A DNA stretch of 64,000 bases from Pseudoxanthomonas sp. YR558 (GTDB lineage: Bacteria; Pseudomonadota; Gammaproteobacteria; Xanthomonadales; Xanthomonadaceae), in the NCBI RefSeq assembly GCF_900116385.1, contig NZ_FPCI01000001.1:1054001-1118000 (forward strand). The letters run 5' to 3'. The notes beneath the pieces are model-generated. The model was not told the DNA's origin and ran no database searches. It saw only the letters and a list, made by a program, of their open reading frames with translations. This document shows positions 33,622-43,207 of this stretch, in pieces. The translations under genes were made by a program, and so were the position numbers. Numbering within the stretch: position 1 is the stretch's first letter; each line of letters opens with the position of its first letter.

Positions 33622-34868
33622 ACGAGATCGCCGCTTCCTCCGCCACGCCGACCTACGGCGCACTCGACCGCCTGCTGCGTTCGCAGCTGCTGGCCCGCCT
33701 CGATGCGCTGGACCATGGGGTGCTGGTCGTGCGCGACGCGCTGGGCGAGCATCGCTTCGGCAACGCCGGGCCGGGTGCGCTGTCCACCGTGCACCTGTGG
33801 ATCGATGATCCGGCGTTCTACCGCGCCGTCGCCGCACAGGGCAGCGTGGGCGCCGGCGAGGCGTACATCGCCGGCCAGTGGCGCTGCGACGATCTCGTCG
33901 GCCTGGTGCGGCTGCTGGTGCGCAACCGCGCCCTGCTCGACGGCATGGAAACCGGCATGGCGCGGCTGGGCGGCTGGGCGTTGCGCAGCTGGCATGCGCT
34001 CCGGCGCAACACGCGCGAAGGCAGCCGCCGCAACATCGCGGCGCACTACGACCTGGGCAACGATTTCTTCGCCCTGTTCCTGTCGCCGGACCTGATGTAC
34101 TCGTCGGCGATGTTCGCCTCGCCCGACGATGATCTGGACACCGCGTCCTACCGCAAGCTCGATGCCGTGTGCCGCAAGCTGGCGCTGACGCCGCAGGACC
34201 GGGTGATCGAGATCGGCACCGGCTGGGGCGGCTTCGCCCTGCATGCGGCCCGCCACTATGGCGCCCACGTCACCACCACCACGATCTCGCGCGAGCAGCA
34301 CGCGCTCGCCAGCCAGCGCGTGGCCGACGCCGGCCTGCAGGACCGGGTGACACTGCTGCTGCAGGACTACCGCGACCTGCAGGGCGAGTACGACAAGCTG
34401 GTCTCCATCGAAATGATCGAAGCGATCGGCGCGCCGTACCTGGAGACGTTCTTCGGCAAGCTGGGCGCGCTGCTGCGGCCGGGCGGCCAGGCGCTGTTGC
34501 AGGCCATCACCATCGAGGACCATCGTTACGTGCAGGCGCGCGATTCGGTGGATTACATCAAGCGCTTCGTCTTCCCCGGCAGCTTCATCCCGTCGCTCAG
34601 CGCGATGTATGTCGCGAAGACGCGCGCCAGCGACCTGCAGGTGGTGCACCAGGAAGACTTCGGCCTGTCGTACGCCTATACGCTGCGCGCGTGGCGCCGC
34701 CGCTTCATGACGCGGCTGCACGAGGTGCGCGCGCAGGGCTTCGACGAGCGCTTCATCCGCTTGTGGGAGTTCTACCTGGCCTACTGCGAAGGCGGCTTCC
34801 TGGAACGCTCCATCGGCGTGTCGCACCTGCTGATGGCGCGCCCCGGCCACGGGTCGGGGGCCGCATGA
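33618..34868 (+). CDS. cfa: Cyclopropane-fatty-acyl-phospholipid synthase (SAM methyltransferase)
   Basis: 416 residues. Cfa/CmaA architecture: N-terminal lipid-binding part (about 1-130), then Y-D-L-G-N-D-F-F near 150, the SAM motif V-I-E-I-G-T-G-W-G-G (196-205), I-E-M-I-E-A-I-G, and the C-terminal Y-C-E-G-G-F (Tyr389, Cys390) that carries the active-site cysteine in E. coli Cfa. It methylates the double bond of membrane acyl chains. It overlaps both neighbours by 4 bp. With the desaturase upstream, the operon could make and then cap double bonds. Confidence 0.92.
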   Translation: MNEIAASSATPTYGALDRLLRSQLLARLDALDHGVLVVRDALGEHRFGNAGPGALSTVHLWIDDPAFYRAVAAQGSVGAGEAYIAGQWRCDDLVGLVRLLVRNRALLDGMETGMARLGGWALRSWHALRRNTREGSRRNIAAHYDLGNDFFALFLSPDLMYSSAMFASPDDDLDTASYRKLDAVCRKLALTPQDRVIEIGTGWGGFALHAARHYGAHVTTTTISREQHALASQRVADAGLQDRVTLLLQDYRDLQGEYDKLVSIEMIEAIGAPYLETFFGKLGALLRPGGQALLQAITIEDHRYVQARDSVDYIKRFVFPGSFIPSLSAMYVAKTRASDLQVVHQEDFGLSYAYTLRAWRRRFMTRLHEVRAQGFDERFIRLWEFYLAYCEGGFLERSIGVSHLLMARPGHGSGAA

Positions 34869-35662
34869 ACCCGCTGCATGCCCTCGCGCTGGTCGCGCTG
34901 CTGGCCGCGGTCGTGATGACGCTGGGCTGGGGCTGGCAGCGGCGCCGCGAGAATGCCGGCATCGTCGACGTGCTGTGGTCGGCCTGCGTCGGTGGCAGTG
35001 CCGTAGTGCTCGCGGCCATCGGTGATGGCGCCTGGCAGGCCCGCGTCACCCTGGCCGTGCTTGGCGGAGTGTGGGGTGCGCGGCTGGCGCTGCACCTGTG
35101 GCATCGCGTGCGCCATGAACCCGAAGACGGCCGCTACCGCCACCTGCGCGCGCACTGGCAGGGACACCAGGGCAAGTTCTTCCTGTTCTTCATGGCGCAG
35201 GCCCTGCTGGTGGTGCTGTTCGCCCTGCCCTTCGTTGCAGCCGCGCGCAGCCCGCAGCACACCGCATGGCCGTGGCTCGTGCTCGCGGTGGCGATCTGGA
35301 TCGCCAGCGTCGCCGGCGAGGCCATCGCCGATCGCCAGCTCGCCCGCTTCCGTGCCGATCCCGCGAACCGTGGCCGCACCTGCCGCGAGGGCCTGTGGCG
35401 CTACTCGCGCCATCCCAACTATTTCTTCGAATGGCTGCACTGGTTCGCCTACATCGCACTGGCGGTCGGCTCGCCGTGGGCGTGGCTGTCGTGGTGCGGA
35501 CCGGTGGTGATGTACGTGTTCCTGCGCTTCATCAGCGGCATTCCCTACACCGAGGCGCAGGCCCTGCGCACGCGCGGCGAGGACTACCGCGACTACCAGC
35601 GCACCACGCCGATGCTGTTTCCGTGGTTCCCCAAACCCGCCGCCAAGGAGGCGACACGATGA
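34865..35662 (+). CDS. DUF1295 integral membrane protein
   Basis: 265 residues with six or seven helices. The C-terminal half has R-H-P-N-Y (182-186) and an E-x-Y-R-x-Y-Q-R end motif, features shared with steroid 5-alpha-reductase and isoprenylcysteine methyltransferase folds. In the family this region binds NADPH or SAM. Common in COG2907/DUF1365/cfa clusters, so probably a membrane enzyme of the same lipid pathway. Coupled by 4-bp overlaps to both neighbouring genes. Confidence 0.9.
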   Translation: MNPLHALALVALLAAVVMTLGWGWQRRRENAGIVDVLWSACVGGSAVVLAAIGDGAWQARVTLAVLGGVWGARLALHLWHRVRHEPEDGRYRHLRAHWQGHQGKFFLFFMAQALLVVLFALPFVAAARSPQHTAWPWLVLAVAIWIASVAGEAIADRQLARFRADPANRGRTCREGLWRYSRHPNYFFEWLHWFAYIALAVGSPWAWLSWCGPVVMYVFLRFISGIPYTEAQALRTRGEDYRDYQRTTPMLFPWFPKPAAKEATR

Positions 35663-36741
35663 ACGCAATGGTGGATGAACTTGCCGCCGACCGCGCCGCC
35701 CCCGGCCTGCTGGGCCTGGCCGAACGTGGCCTGTTGCCGGATGCGCTGGTCCGCGCCGGCATCCGCCAGCTGTGCGCGCAACGGCTGCGCGATGAAGCCG
35801 GAGGCGGGCAGGAAGCACAGTCGGCGTTGCTCGCGCATCGGCTGCGCGCGTTGCGCCAGGGCGCGCTGGCGGTGCACACCGATGCCGCCAATCGCCAGCA
35901 TTACGAACTGCCGGCGGACTTCTTCCGCCATTGCCTGGGCGATCGGCTGAAGTACAGCAGCTGCTACTACCCCACCGGCACCGAAACCCTGGAGCAGGCC
36001 GAGGACGCGATGCTCGCGCTGTACGGCGAACGCGCGGCGTTGGCCGATGGCCAGGACATCCTCGAACTCGGCTGCGGCTGGGGTTCGCTGACCCTGTGGA
36101 TGGCGGCGCGCTACCCGAACGCGCGCATCACGGCCGTGTCCAATTCGCACTCGCAGCGCCGCTTCATCGAAGCGCGCTGCGTCGAGCGCGGGCTGGACAA
36201 CGTGCGCGTCATCACCTGCGACGTGAACCAGCTGCAGCTCGACGCAGGGACCTTCGACCGCTGCGTCTCGGTGGAGATGTTCGAACACGTCAGCAACCAC
36301 GCCGCGCTGATGCAGCGCATCCACGACGCCTTGCGGCCCGGCGGGCTGCTGTTCGTGCACATCTTCGTGCACCGCCACCTGATGTATCCGTTCGAGACGC
36401 AGGGCGAGGACAACTGGATGGGCCGGCACTTCTTCACCGGCGGCATGATGCCGTCGGCGGACCTGCTGCTGTTCTTCCAGCAGCATCTGAAGCTGCAGGA
36501 ACGCTGGTTGCTGGACGGCACCCACTACCAGCGCACCGCCAACCACTGGCTCGCCCGGCACGATGCGCATCGCGACGAGGTGATGGCGGTGCTGCGCGAG
36601 GCCTATGGCGATGCCGCCGCCCTCTGGAACCAGCGCTGGCGCATGTTCTGGATGGCGTGCGCGGAACTGTTCGGCTATCGCGACGGCCAGGAATGGCTGG
36701 TCGCGCACTACCGCTTCCAACGGCCCTCGACGGAGCGCTGA
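35659..36741 (+). CDS. Second Cfa-like SAM-dependent methyltransferase
   Basis: 360 residues. SAM motif I-L-E-L-G-C-G-W-G-S (about 134-143), preceded by H-Y-E-L-P-A-D-F-F and followed by S-V-E-M-F-E-H-V-S-N-H and H-I-F-V-H. It lacks the Y-C-E-G-G-F ending of the first Cfa protein and has a shorter N-terminal part, so it belongs to a different Cfa-like branch. By position it could be the methyltransferase that adds an internal methyl group, as UfaM does in furan fatty-acid synthesis; this is inference. Last overlapping gene of the operon. Confidence 0.88.
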   Translation: MNAMVDELAADRAAPGLLGLAERGLLPDALVRAGIRQLCAQRLRDEAGGGQEAQSALLAHRLRALRQGALAVHTDAANRQHYELPADFFRHCLGDRLKYSSCYYPTGTETLEQAEDAMLALYGERAALADGQDILELGCGWGSLTLWMAARYPNARITAVSNSHSQRRFIEARCVERGLDNVRVITCDVNQLQLDAGTFDRCVSVEMFEHVSNHAALMQRIHDALRPGGLLFVHIFVHRHLMYPFETQGEDNWMGRHFFTGGMMPSADLLLFFQQHLKLQERWLLDGTHYQRTANHWLARHDAHRDEVMAVLREAYGDAAALWNQRWRMFWMACAELFGYRDGQEWLVAHYRFQRPSTER

Positions 36742-36742
36742 C

Positions 36743-37312
36743 ATGCGCACCCTGCCCTTCGCCCTGCTCGCCCTGATGATCGCGACCTCGACCACCGCCT
36801 GCCGGTCCGGCACCGTCAAACCCACGGTCACCACCGCCGCGCCGGTCGATGTGGACCGCTTCATGGGCGACTGGTACGTGATCGCGCACATCCCTTCGTT
36901 TCCGGAGCGCGACGCCTACGCCGCGGTGGAGTCGTATGCGCGCCTGCCGGATGGCCGCATCCAGACCACCTTCCGCTTCCGCAAGGGCGCGCTCGACGGT
37001 CCCGAGAAGACGATGCACCCGATCGGCAAGGTCGAACCGGACAGCGGCGGTGCGGTGTGGGGCATGCAGTTCGTCTGGCCGATCCAGGCCGAGTACGTCA
37101 TCTCGTTCGTCGATGCCGACTACCAGCAGACGATCGTCGCGCGCAGCAAGCGCGACTACGTCTGGCTGATGGCGCGCACGCCCACGATCTCTGACGCCGA
37201 TTACCAGACCCGCCTGCGCCAGATCGAGGCGCTGGGCTACGACATGTCGAAGATCCGGCGTGTGCCGCAGCAGACGTCGGCCCCTCCAGGATCCAACGGC
37301 GGACCTAAGTGA
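36743..37312 (+). CDS. blc: Lipocalin (Blc-like) lipoprotein
   Basis: 189 residues. N-terminal signal ends S-T-T-A-C (Cys20), a slightly unusual lipobox. The lipocalin motif G-D-W-Y-V-I-A (42-48) is followed by an eight-strand pattern and the R-x-Y-V-W-L-M-A-R-T-P end motif. Bacterial lipocalins sit on the outer membrane and bind fatty acids or lysophospholipids, which fits the lipid operon. The start is 1 bp after the methyltransferase stop. The last codons and the TGA lie in the first partial copy of a 42-bp repeat, so the C-terminus is repeat-derived. Confidence 0.9.
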   Translation: MRTLPFALLALMIATSTTACRSGTVKPTVTTAAPVDVDRFMGDWYVIAHIPSFPERDAYAAVESYARLPDGRIQTTFRFRKGALDGPEKTMHPIGKVEPDSGGAVWGMQFVWPIQAEYVISFVDADYQQTIVARSKRDYVWLMARTPTISDADYQTRLRQIEALGYDMSKIRRVPQQTSAPPGSNGGPK

Positions 37313-37535
37313 GAGAAGAGACGCCCGAAAAGGTCAAACGTTGGGCCTTAGTGAGAGAAGAAACACCGAAATACATCCAACGTTCGACTTTGTTGTGAGA
37401 AGAAACACCGAAGTACATCCAACGTTCGATCTTAGTGAGAGAAGAAACACCGAAATACATCCAACGTTCGACCTTAGTGAGAGAAGAAACACCGGAAAGC
37501 ATCCGACGATGGACCTTGGTGTGAGGAGAGATGGC
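37291..37535. repeat. Tandem array of 42-bp repeats (about six copies)
   Basis: Repeat phase positions 37314, 37356, 37398, 37440, 37482 and 37524 are exactly 42 bp apart, with a partial copy from 37291. Core: GTGAGAGAAGAAACACCG, then AAATACATCC, AACGTTCGAC and CTTA. Middle copies differ at only a few bases; both ends are degenerate. Because 42 is 14 codons, several frames on both strands stay open (for example S-E-R-R-N-T-E-I-H-P-T-F-D-L on plus), so apparent ORFs here are not convincing genes. It fills the gap between the lipocalin and the next lipoprotein gene. AT-rich compared with its surroundings. Confidence 0.9.
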
Positions 37536-37656
37536 CGCATCGCCAGGACGGGCGGCGGTCGAGTCGGCACCCATTCCCCCCTGTCACGGGGATCCCATGT
37601 CATGTCACTCTAGTGACAGGGACGGCGCCACCACGGCGACCGAGGAACAGGCCTCC

Positions 37657-38433
37657 ATGCATCTCATATCGCGGGGCGCCCGTATCGGGCGCACGCTGGG
37701 CGTACTTCTGTGTGTGGCGTGGCTTGCCGGCTGTGGCGGCGGTGGCCCGGAGGGCAATGCGTACGTGGAGTACGACGGGACGACGCTGATCGTCGAAGGC
37801 ACGCCCTACCCGCGGGAGGCGACGATGGACCCGCCGGGTACGTTCCTCGCCGCGCGCATCGTGGTACAGCCGGAGCAGGGCAAGCACGACGCCGCCGCCG
37901 CGCTCATCGAACGCTACGGGCTGACCCTGGAGGGTCGCAGCGCCGAAGGCTGGTTACTGGTGAAGGGGCCCGACGGTTTCGAGATGCAATGGGCGTCGGC
38001 GATCCAACGGCAACTGGGTGGACGGAGCTTCGCGACCAACGATCCCGCCGGCGCGCCCACGCCGATCGCGGTGGCGGCCGACGCCGCACCGGCCGCCGGG
38101 GTCCCGGCGCCAGAGCGCGAGCCCTCCGCCGAAGAGGTGCGTCGCGCGTTCTTCGACCTGTACGAAAAGCTCGACGACGCCGGCGGCCTGCCCGTCACCC
38201 TGACAGCCTCGGGTCAATCGACGGTGCTTCGGGCCAAGCTGTTCGACGCACGCAAGCAGTCCTGCCGCACGTTGCCCCACGCCAAACCGGGCGAATGGGA
38301 GTGCGAGGCCGAGCTGATGATGAGCCTGTGCTCCGGCGACTGCGATCCCGCCGACGAGGAACCTTCATCGAAGGGCGAGCGCATCTACCTGCGGTGGGAT
38401 GCCGACGCGGAGCGCTACGCGCACGACGGTTGA
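37657..38433 (+). CDS. Lipoprotein of unknown function
   Basis: 258 residues from ATG 37657 (CGAGGAA 10 nt upstream). The signal M-H-L-I-S-R-G-A-R-I-G-R-T-L-G-V-L-L-C-V ends at lipobox L-A-G-C followed by a Gly run. The mature part has two mixed alpha/beta regions. The C-terminal one contains four cysteines in C-R-T-L-P-H, W-E-C-E-A-E and L-C-S-G-D-C, probably two disulfides. A Pro/Ala linker joins the halves at about 140-165. No family recognised. Confidence 0.75.
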   Translation: MHLISRGARIGRTLGVLLCVAWLAGCGGGGPEGNAYVEYDGTTLIVEGTPYPREATMDPPGTFLAARIVVQPEQGKHDAAAALIERYGLTLEGRSAEGWLLVKGPDGFEMQWASAIQRQLGGRSFATNDPAGAPTPIAVAADAAPAAGVPAPEREPSAEEVRRAFFDLYEKLDDAGGLPVTLTASGQSTVLRAKLFDARKQSCRTLPHAKPGEWECEAELMMSLCSGDCDPADEEPSSKGERIYLRWDADAERYAHDG

Positions 38434-38478
38434 TGAGGTCCCGGGTGTCGCTTCGCGCTACCCGGGCCGCGGGGCTCG

Positions 38479-39195
38479 CTACTTCGCTTTCGCGAAAGGC
38501 AGGCCTTTCATCACCAGACGTCGATCCTGCGCGCATTGCCGCCGGGGACCTTCGCAGAGGAAGGCCACCCGCACCATCGGTTCGCCGTTCTCGGTCACCA
38601 GACGGTAGCGGGCCGCCACCCTCGCCTTGCCTTCCATGTACATGAAGAGCCAGTACTCGACCGGGTCGTCGCCCTGCTGCCGGAGCAGCATGTTGCGTAC
38701 ATACGGATACGGCGGCGTCAGTGCGGCCTGGGGCCGCAAGTCGTACCGTTCGAGCACCTGCTCGGGCGTCGTGTAGCCGTACAGGTTGTCGGGCAGATAG
38801 CGGACGCGGCGGTGGGTGGCGGGCCAGTCGTCGTTGCCCACGTGCGGATAGGACGCGAGCCGCGGCAGCCTGAAATCGAGCGGCACCCGCAAGTTTCCGC
38901 CACCCGCGGCGACGTCCTTCCCCAGCACCCACCCGCGCGATGCCGCCAACGCCGCTGCGTCGAAAGAAGCGTGGCCGCTGGTCTGCGCAATCCCGGCGTC
39001 CAGCACCCGCCCGCACCCGTCCACGCGCAGATCGAGGATGACGCTGGCCTCGAGATGGGCCTTGCGCATGTCGTCCGGATATTCGGGCGCGCCGCGGACC
39101 AGGTCAGGACACGCTGTGGAACTGGAACCACTGCCACCGTCGGCAGCCAGTACAGCCACCGGACACAACAACGCAACAAGCAGCATCCACCGCAT
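38479..39195 (-). CDS. Secreted TonB C-terminal-like (energy-transducer fold) protein
   Basis: 238 residues. Cleavable signal M-R-W-M-L-L-V-A-L-L-C-P-V-A-V-L-A. Residues about 30-115 match the TonB C-terminal fold: P-D-L-V-R-G-A-P-E-Y-P-D-D-M-R-K, V-I-L-D-L-R-V-D-G-C-G-R-V and S-F-D-A-A-A-L-A-A. There is no transmembrane anchor or proline-rich spacer, so it is not a working TonB. The C-terminal 100 residues are unassigned. A second small domain after a TonB-like module is common in Xanthomonadaceae hypothetical proteins. Confidence 0.75.
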   Translation of the reverse strand: MRWMLLVALLCPVAVLAADGGSGSSSTACPDLVRGAPEYPDDMRKAHLEASVILDLRVDGCGRVLDAGIAQTSGHASFDAAALAASRGWVLGKDVAAGGGNLRVPLDFRLPRLASYPHVGNDDWPATHRRVRYLPDNLYGYTTPEQVLERYDLRPQAALTPPYPYVRNMLLRQQGDDPVEYWLFMYMEGKARVAARYRLVTENGEPMVRVAFLCEGPRRQCAQDRRLVMKGLPFAKAK

Positions 39196-39253
39196 CGATT
39201 CCCCCTGGTTTGAATGTCCTGATCCATCGCCGGCACCCCGCCGGCGATGAAGA

Positions 39254-40921
<1,668 letters not shown>

Positions 40922-41016
40922 GGCGGGTTCCAGATGCAGGTATCCGCCCATTATCGGCGGGAGGCCCCATCCTGCGCGAGCCGTACCAATGCTGCAGTGC
41001 GCGATGGCGTGCGTGG

Positions 41017-41028
41017 CAGAATCGGGCC
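41017..41028 (+). promoter_or_regulatory. -10-like hexamer directly before the ThuA-like gene
   Basis: CAGAAT (41017-41022) ends 6 nt before the ATG at 41029, and no Shine-Dalgarno is present. Same spacing as before the DUF1615, ada-alkA and lpxH genes. Confidence 0.38.
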
Positions 41029-41763
41029 ATGAACGTCTTTCGCTCTGCACTATCCGCCTTCCTGCTGGCCGGGCTGTTGGTGGCCGCGCCCGTGGCCGCC
41101 GCACCGCCCGAGCGCGTGCTGGTCTTCACGAAGACGGCGAAATTCCGCCACGAGGCGATTCCGGTGGCGGCGGCGACGCTGCAGCGCCTGGTGGTGGACG
41201 AAGGCATGGCGGCGGACCACACCGAGGATGCCGGCGCCTTCACGCCGGAGAACCTGGCGCGTTATCGCGTGGTGGTATTCGCCAGCACGACCGGCGATGT
41301 ACTGGATGACGCGCAACAAGCGGCGCTCGAAGCGTTCGTGCGGAAGGGCGGCGGCTTCATCGGCGTGCATGCGGCCGCCGATACGGAATACGACTGGCCC
41401 TGGTACGGCCAACTGGTGGGCGCGTACTTCCAGAACCACCCGCCGGGCCTGCAATCCACGCAGGTGCAACCCGAGAAGGATGGCAAACCGGTAGGACCGC
41501 GCTGGCCGATCACCGACGAGCTGTACAACTACCGCGCCAATCCGCGCGAGCGGGTGCAGGTCATCGCCACGGTGGACGAGGGGGAATACGACGGCGGCAC
41601 GATGGGCGCGGACCATCCCATCGCCTGGTGCCACGCCTTCGACGGTGGCCGCAGCTGGTATACCGGGCTCGGCCACGAGGCGGCGGTCTACACCAACACG
41701 CACTTCATCGCGCAGCTCGTGCGCGGTCTGCATTACGCGTCGGGGCGTTCCGACGACTGCTGA
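41029..41763 (+). CDS. Secreted ThuA-domain protein
   Basis: 244 residues. Sec signal with cleavage near A-P-V-A-A-A (about 24). ThuA/trehalose-utilisation fold (class I glutamine-amidotransferase-like): [12 protein letters not shown], then [19 protein letters not shown] and [10 protein letters not shown]. These conserved stretches line the presumed sugar-binding site; the reaction is unsettled (often carbohydrate-related). It is divergent from hutU. Confidence 0.85.
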   Translation: MNVFRSALSAFLLAGLLVAAPVAAAPPERVLVFTKTAKFRHEAIPVAAATLQRLVVDEGMAADHTEDAGAFTPENLARYRVVVFASTTGDVLDDAQQAALEAFVRKGGGFIGVHAAADTEYDWPWYGQLVGAYFQNHPPGLQSTQVQPEKDGKPVGPRWPITDELYNYRANPRERVQVIATVDEGEYDGGTMGADHPIAWCHAFDGGRSWYTGLGHEAAVYTNTHFIAQLVRGLHYASGRSDDC

Positions 41764-41804
41764 CCCCTTCGCGGCTGGGCGGTGAAGGGGTCAGGCAAGC
41801 TGCG

Positions 41805-42143
41805 TCAGCGGACCGCCGGATCCAGCGTACGCAAGGCATCGGCCAGGTCGGTGTGACCGGTGCGATCCAGCTCATCCTTGGAATACGAACGCCCGGGCTG
41901 GCCGTTGCACACCGTCTTCGCATCGCGCTGGCGGATGCGACTGCCGGTCTGGCGGACGCAGTTGGCTTCGGACAGGCGCGGCTTGTCTTCAGCCTTGGTG
42001 GGCGTGGAGGCGGGCGCAGCCGTTTCAACGAGAGGCGCGGCGGTCGGTGCGGGCGCCGGTTCCGGCGTCGATGCCGGGGATTGGGCCTGCGCGGTGGCCG
42101 CCATCAGGCAGGCGGCCAGGGCCAGGAGGGGGAGGTGCTTCAT
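41805..42143 (-). CDS. Small secreted protein with TGSR and receptor-plug-like motif
   Basis: 112 residues. Sec signal to T-A-Q-A (20), then a Pro/Ala linker. The conserved part has Cys62-V-R-Q-T-G-S-R-I and Cys79, then Y-S-K-D-E-L-D-R-T-G-H-T-D-L and A-D-A-L-R-T-L-D-P. This last piece closely resembles the plug of TonB-dependent receptors (Y-S-x-E-E-L-x-R-T-G-x-x-x-x-x-E-A-L-R-x-L-D-P), although no barrel follows. A related TGSR block occurs in the gene at 42753-43088. Function unknown. Confidence 0.7.
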   Translation of the reverse strand: MKHLPLLALAACLMAATAQAQSPASTPEPAPAPTAAPLVETAAPASTPTKAEDKPRLSEANCVRQTGSRIRQRDAKTVCNGQPGRSYSKDELDRTGHTDLADALRTLDPAVR

Positions 42144-42204
42144 AGGGGGCTCCGGAGGGGCTTGGTCTACACGGTACGCCCCGGCGTGCCGTCGCGTCGC
42201 AGGG

Positions 42205-42735
42205 TCAGCCGACCGGGTTCAGCCGCACCTCAGGCGCCGGACACGCGGCCTTGCGGCCGTCGTGGAAGCGTTGGACCGCCGCCGCGTCGGCCTTCTGGGG
42301 CGTCACGCCGTCATCGAACAGCACCTGCCAGACGCCCTCGTCGTTGCGGTGCCAGACCGAGCCGAAGCGACCGAGCCGGGTGTCGCCGGTCTTCGGATCT
42401 TCATACAGCGCAGGACCGCTGGAATACGCCGTGCGGCCGTCGCCGCCCAGGGTCACCACCGACGGATACCAGCTCAGCTTCAGCGCCGTGCCCTCGATCA
42501 GCGGCCTCCATTCGCGGGTGATGGCCTCGCGCCCACGGGTGGGTTTCTGGCTCACGCCGAAGGCCGCCTCGGGGTGCAGATGCTCGGCGAAGGCGGCCGC
42601 GTCATGGTCGGCGACGGATTTCGCGAAGCTCAGTTCGCGCTGCCAGACCTGGCAGTGTGCGTCGGCATCGCCAGCCTGCGCCAATGCAGTATGCGACGCC
42701 GCACTCAACAACATGAGAAGAATAAAGCGCGACAT
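42205..42735 (-). CDS. Secreted SnoaL/DUF4440-like protein
   Basis: 176 residues. Signal M-S-R-F-I-L-L-M-L-L-S-A-A-S-H-T-A-L-A (GGAGCG upstream). The mature part has the NTF2-like pattern: F-A-K-S-V-A-D-H-D-A-A-A-F-A-E-H-L-H-P-E-A-A-F, then R-E-A-I-T-R-E-W, the Y-E-D-P strand, G-R-F-G-S-V-W-H-R-N-D-E-G-V-W-Q-V-L-F-D-D-G. NTF2-like domains serve as enzymes or binding modules; no catalytic residue can be assigned. It lies between two small secreted-protein genes on the same strand. Confidence 0.78.
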   Translation of the reverse strand: MSRFILLMLLSAASHTALAQAGDADAHCQVWQRELSFAKSVADHDAAAFAEHLHPEAAFGVSQKPTRGREAITREWRPLIEGTALKLSWYPSVVTLGGDGRTAYSSGPALYEDPKTGDTRLGRFGSVWHRNDEGVWQVLFDDGVTPQKADAAAVQRFHDGRKAACPAPEVRLNPVG

Positions 42736-42752
42736 GGCAGCGCTCCGTCGAC

Positions 42753-43088
42753 TCAACGGATCGGGACGAAGACTTGTCCCGGTCCACTGTTGGCGCAGCG
42801 TTGTTCCGACTTGTCACGCCGGATCAGCCGCGATCCGGTGTGCTGCATGCAATCGTCACGCTGAGCGCGTCGGTCGTCGGTGCTGGGTGTTCCGTTGACG
42901 TAGACGATCCTGGCGGGCCGCCGCTTCTCCGGCTCCAGGTCGTTGACCACGATCTCGATGCGTGGACGAGGCTTGTCGCCCGCCCCATCCGTCGTGGCGG
43001 GCGGCTTCGCCTCACCCAGTGAATAGGCCATCGCCACGAACGGCGACAGCAATGCGACAGCCACCAGCGCTTGCCATGTCCTGCTCAT
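42753..43088 (-). CDS. Small secreted protein with TGSR cysteine motif
   Basis: 111 residues. Hydrophobic start (T-W-Q-A-L-V-A-V-A-L-L-S-P-F-V-A-M-A) likely serves as signal. The C-terminal block Cys80-M-Q-H-T-G-S-R-L and R-R-D ... Cys98-A-N-S-G-P-G-Q parallels the block in the 112-residue protein 600 bp downstream. The two cysteines probably form a disulfide. It may be co-transcribed with the SnoaL-like gene, whose start lies 18 bp after its stop. No function known. Confidence 0.68.
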   Translation of the reverse strand: MSRTWQALVAVALLSPFVAMAYSLGEAKPPATTDGAGDKPRPRIEIVVNDLEPEKRRPARIVYVNGTPSTDDRRAQRDDCMQHTGSRLIRRDKSEQRCANSGPGQVFVPIR

Positions 43089-43207
43089 GCCGCCTCCTCA
43101 TGGGGTCCCTACCCGCAGCTTCCGACCCGGCAGGAAGGGTGTCAACGTCCGAAGCCGTCACATGCCCGTGCGATACTCGCGTCTGACCCACGATTCCCGC
43201 CCCCGCC

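Noticed and set aside
37260..37613. Open frames on both strands through the 42-bp array giving 14-residue repeat proteins.
   Set aside because: The period is a multiple of three, so frames stay open by construction. No ribosome site or domain supports them, and several frames are equally open.
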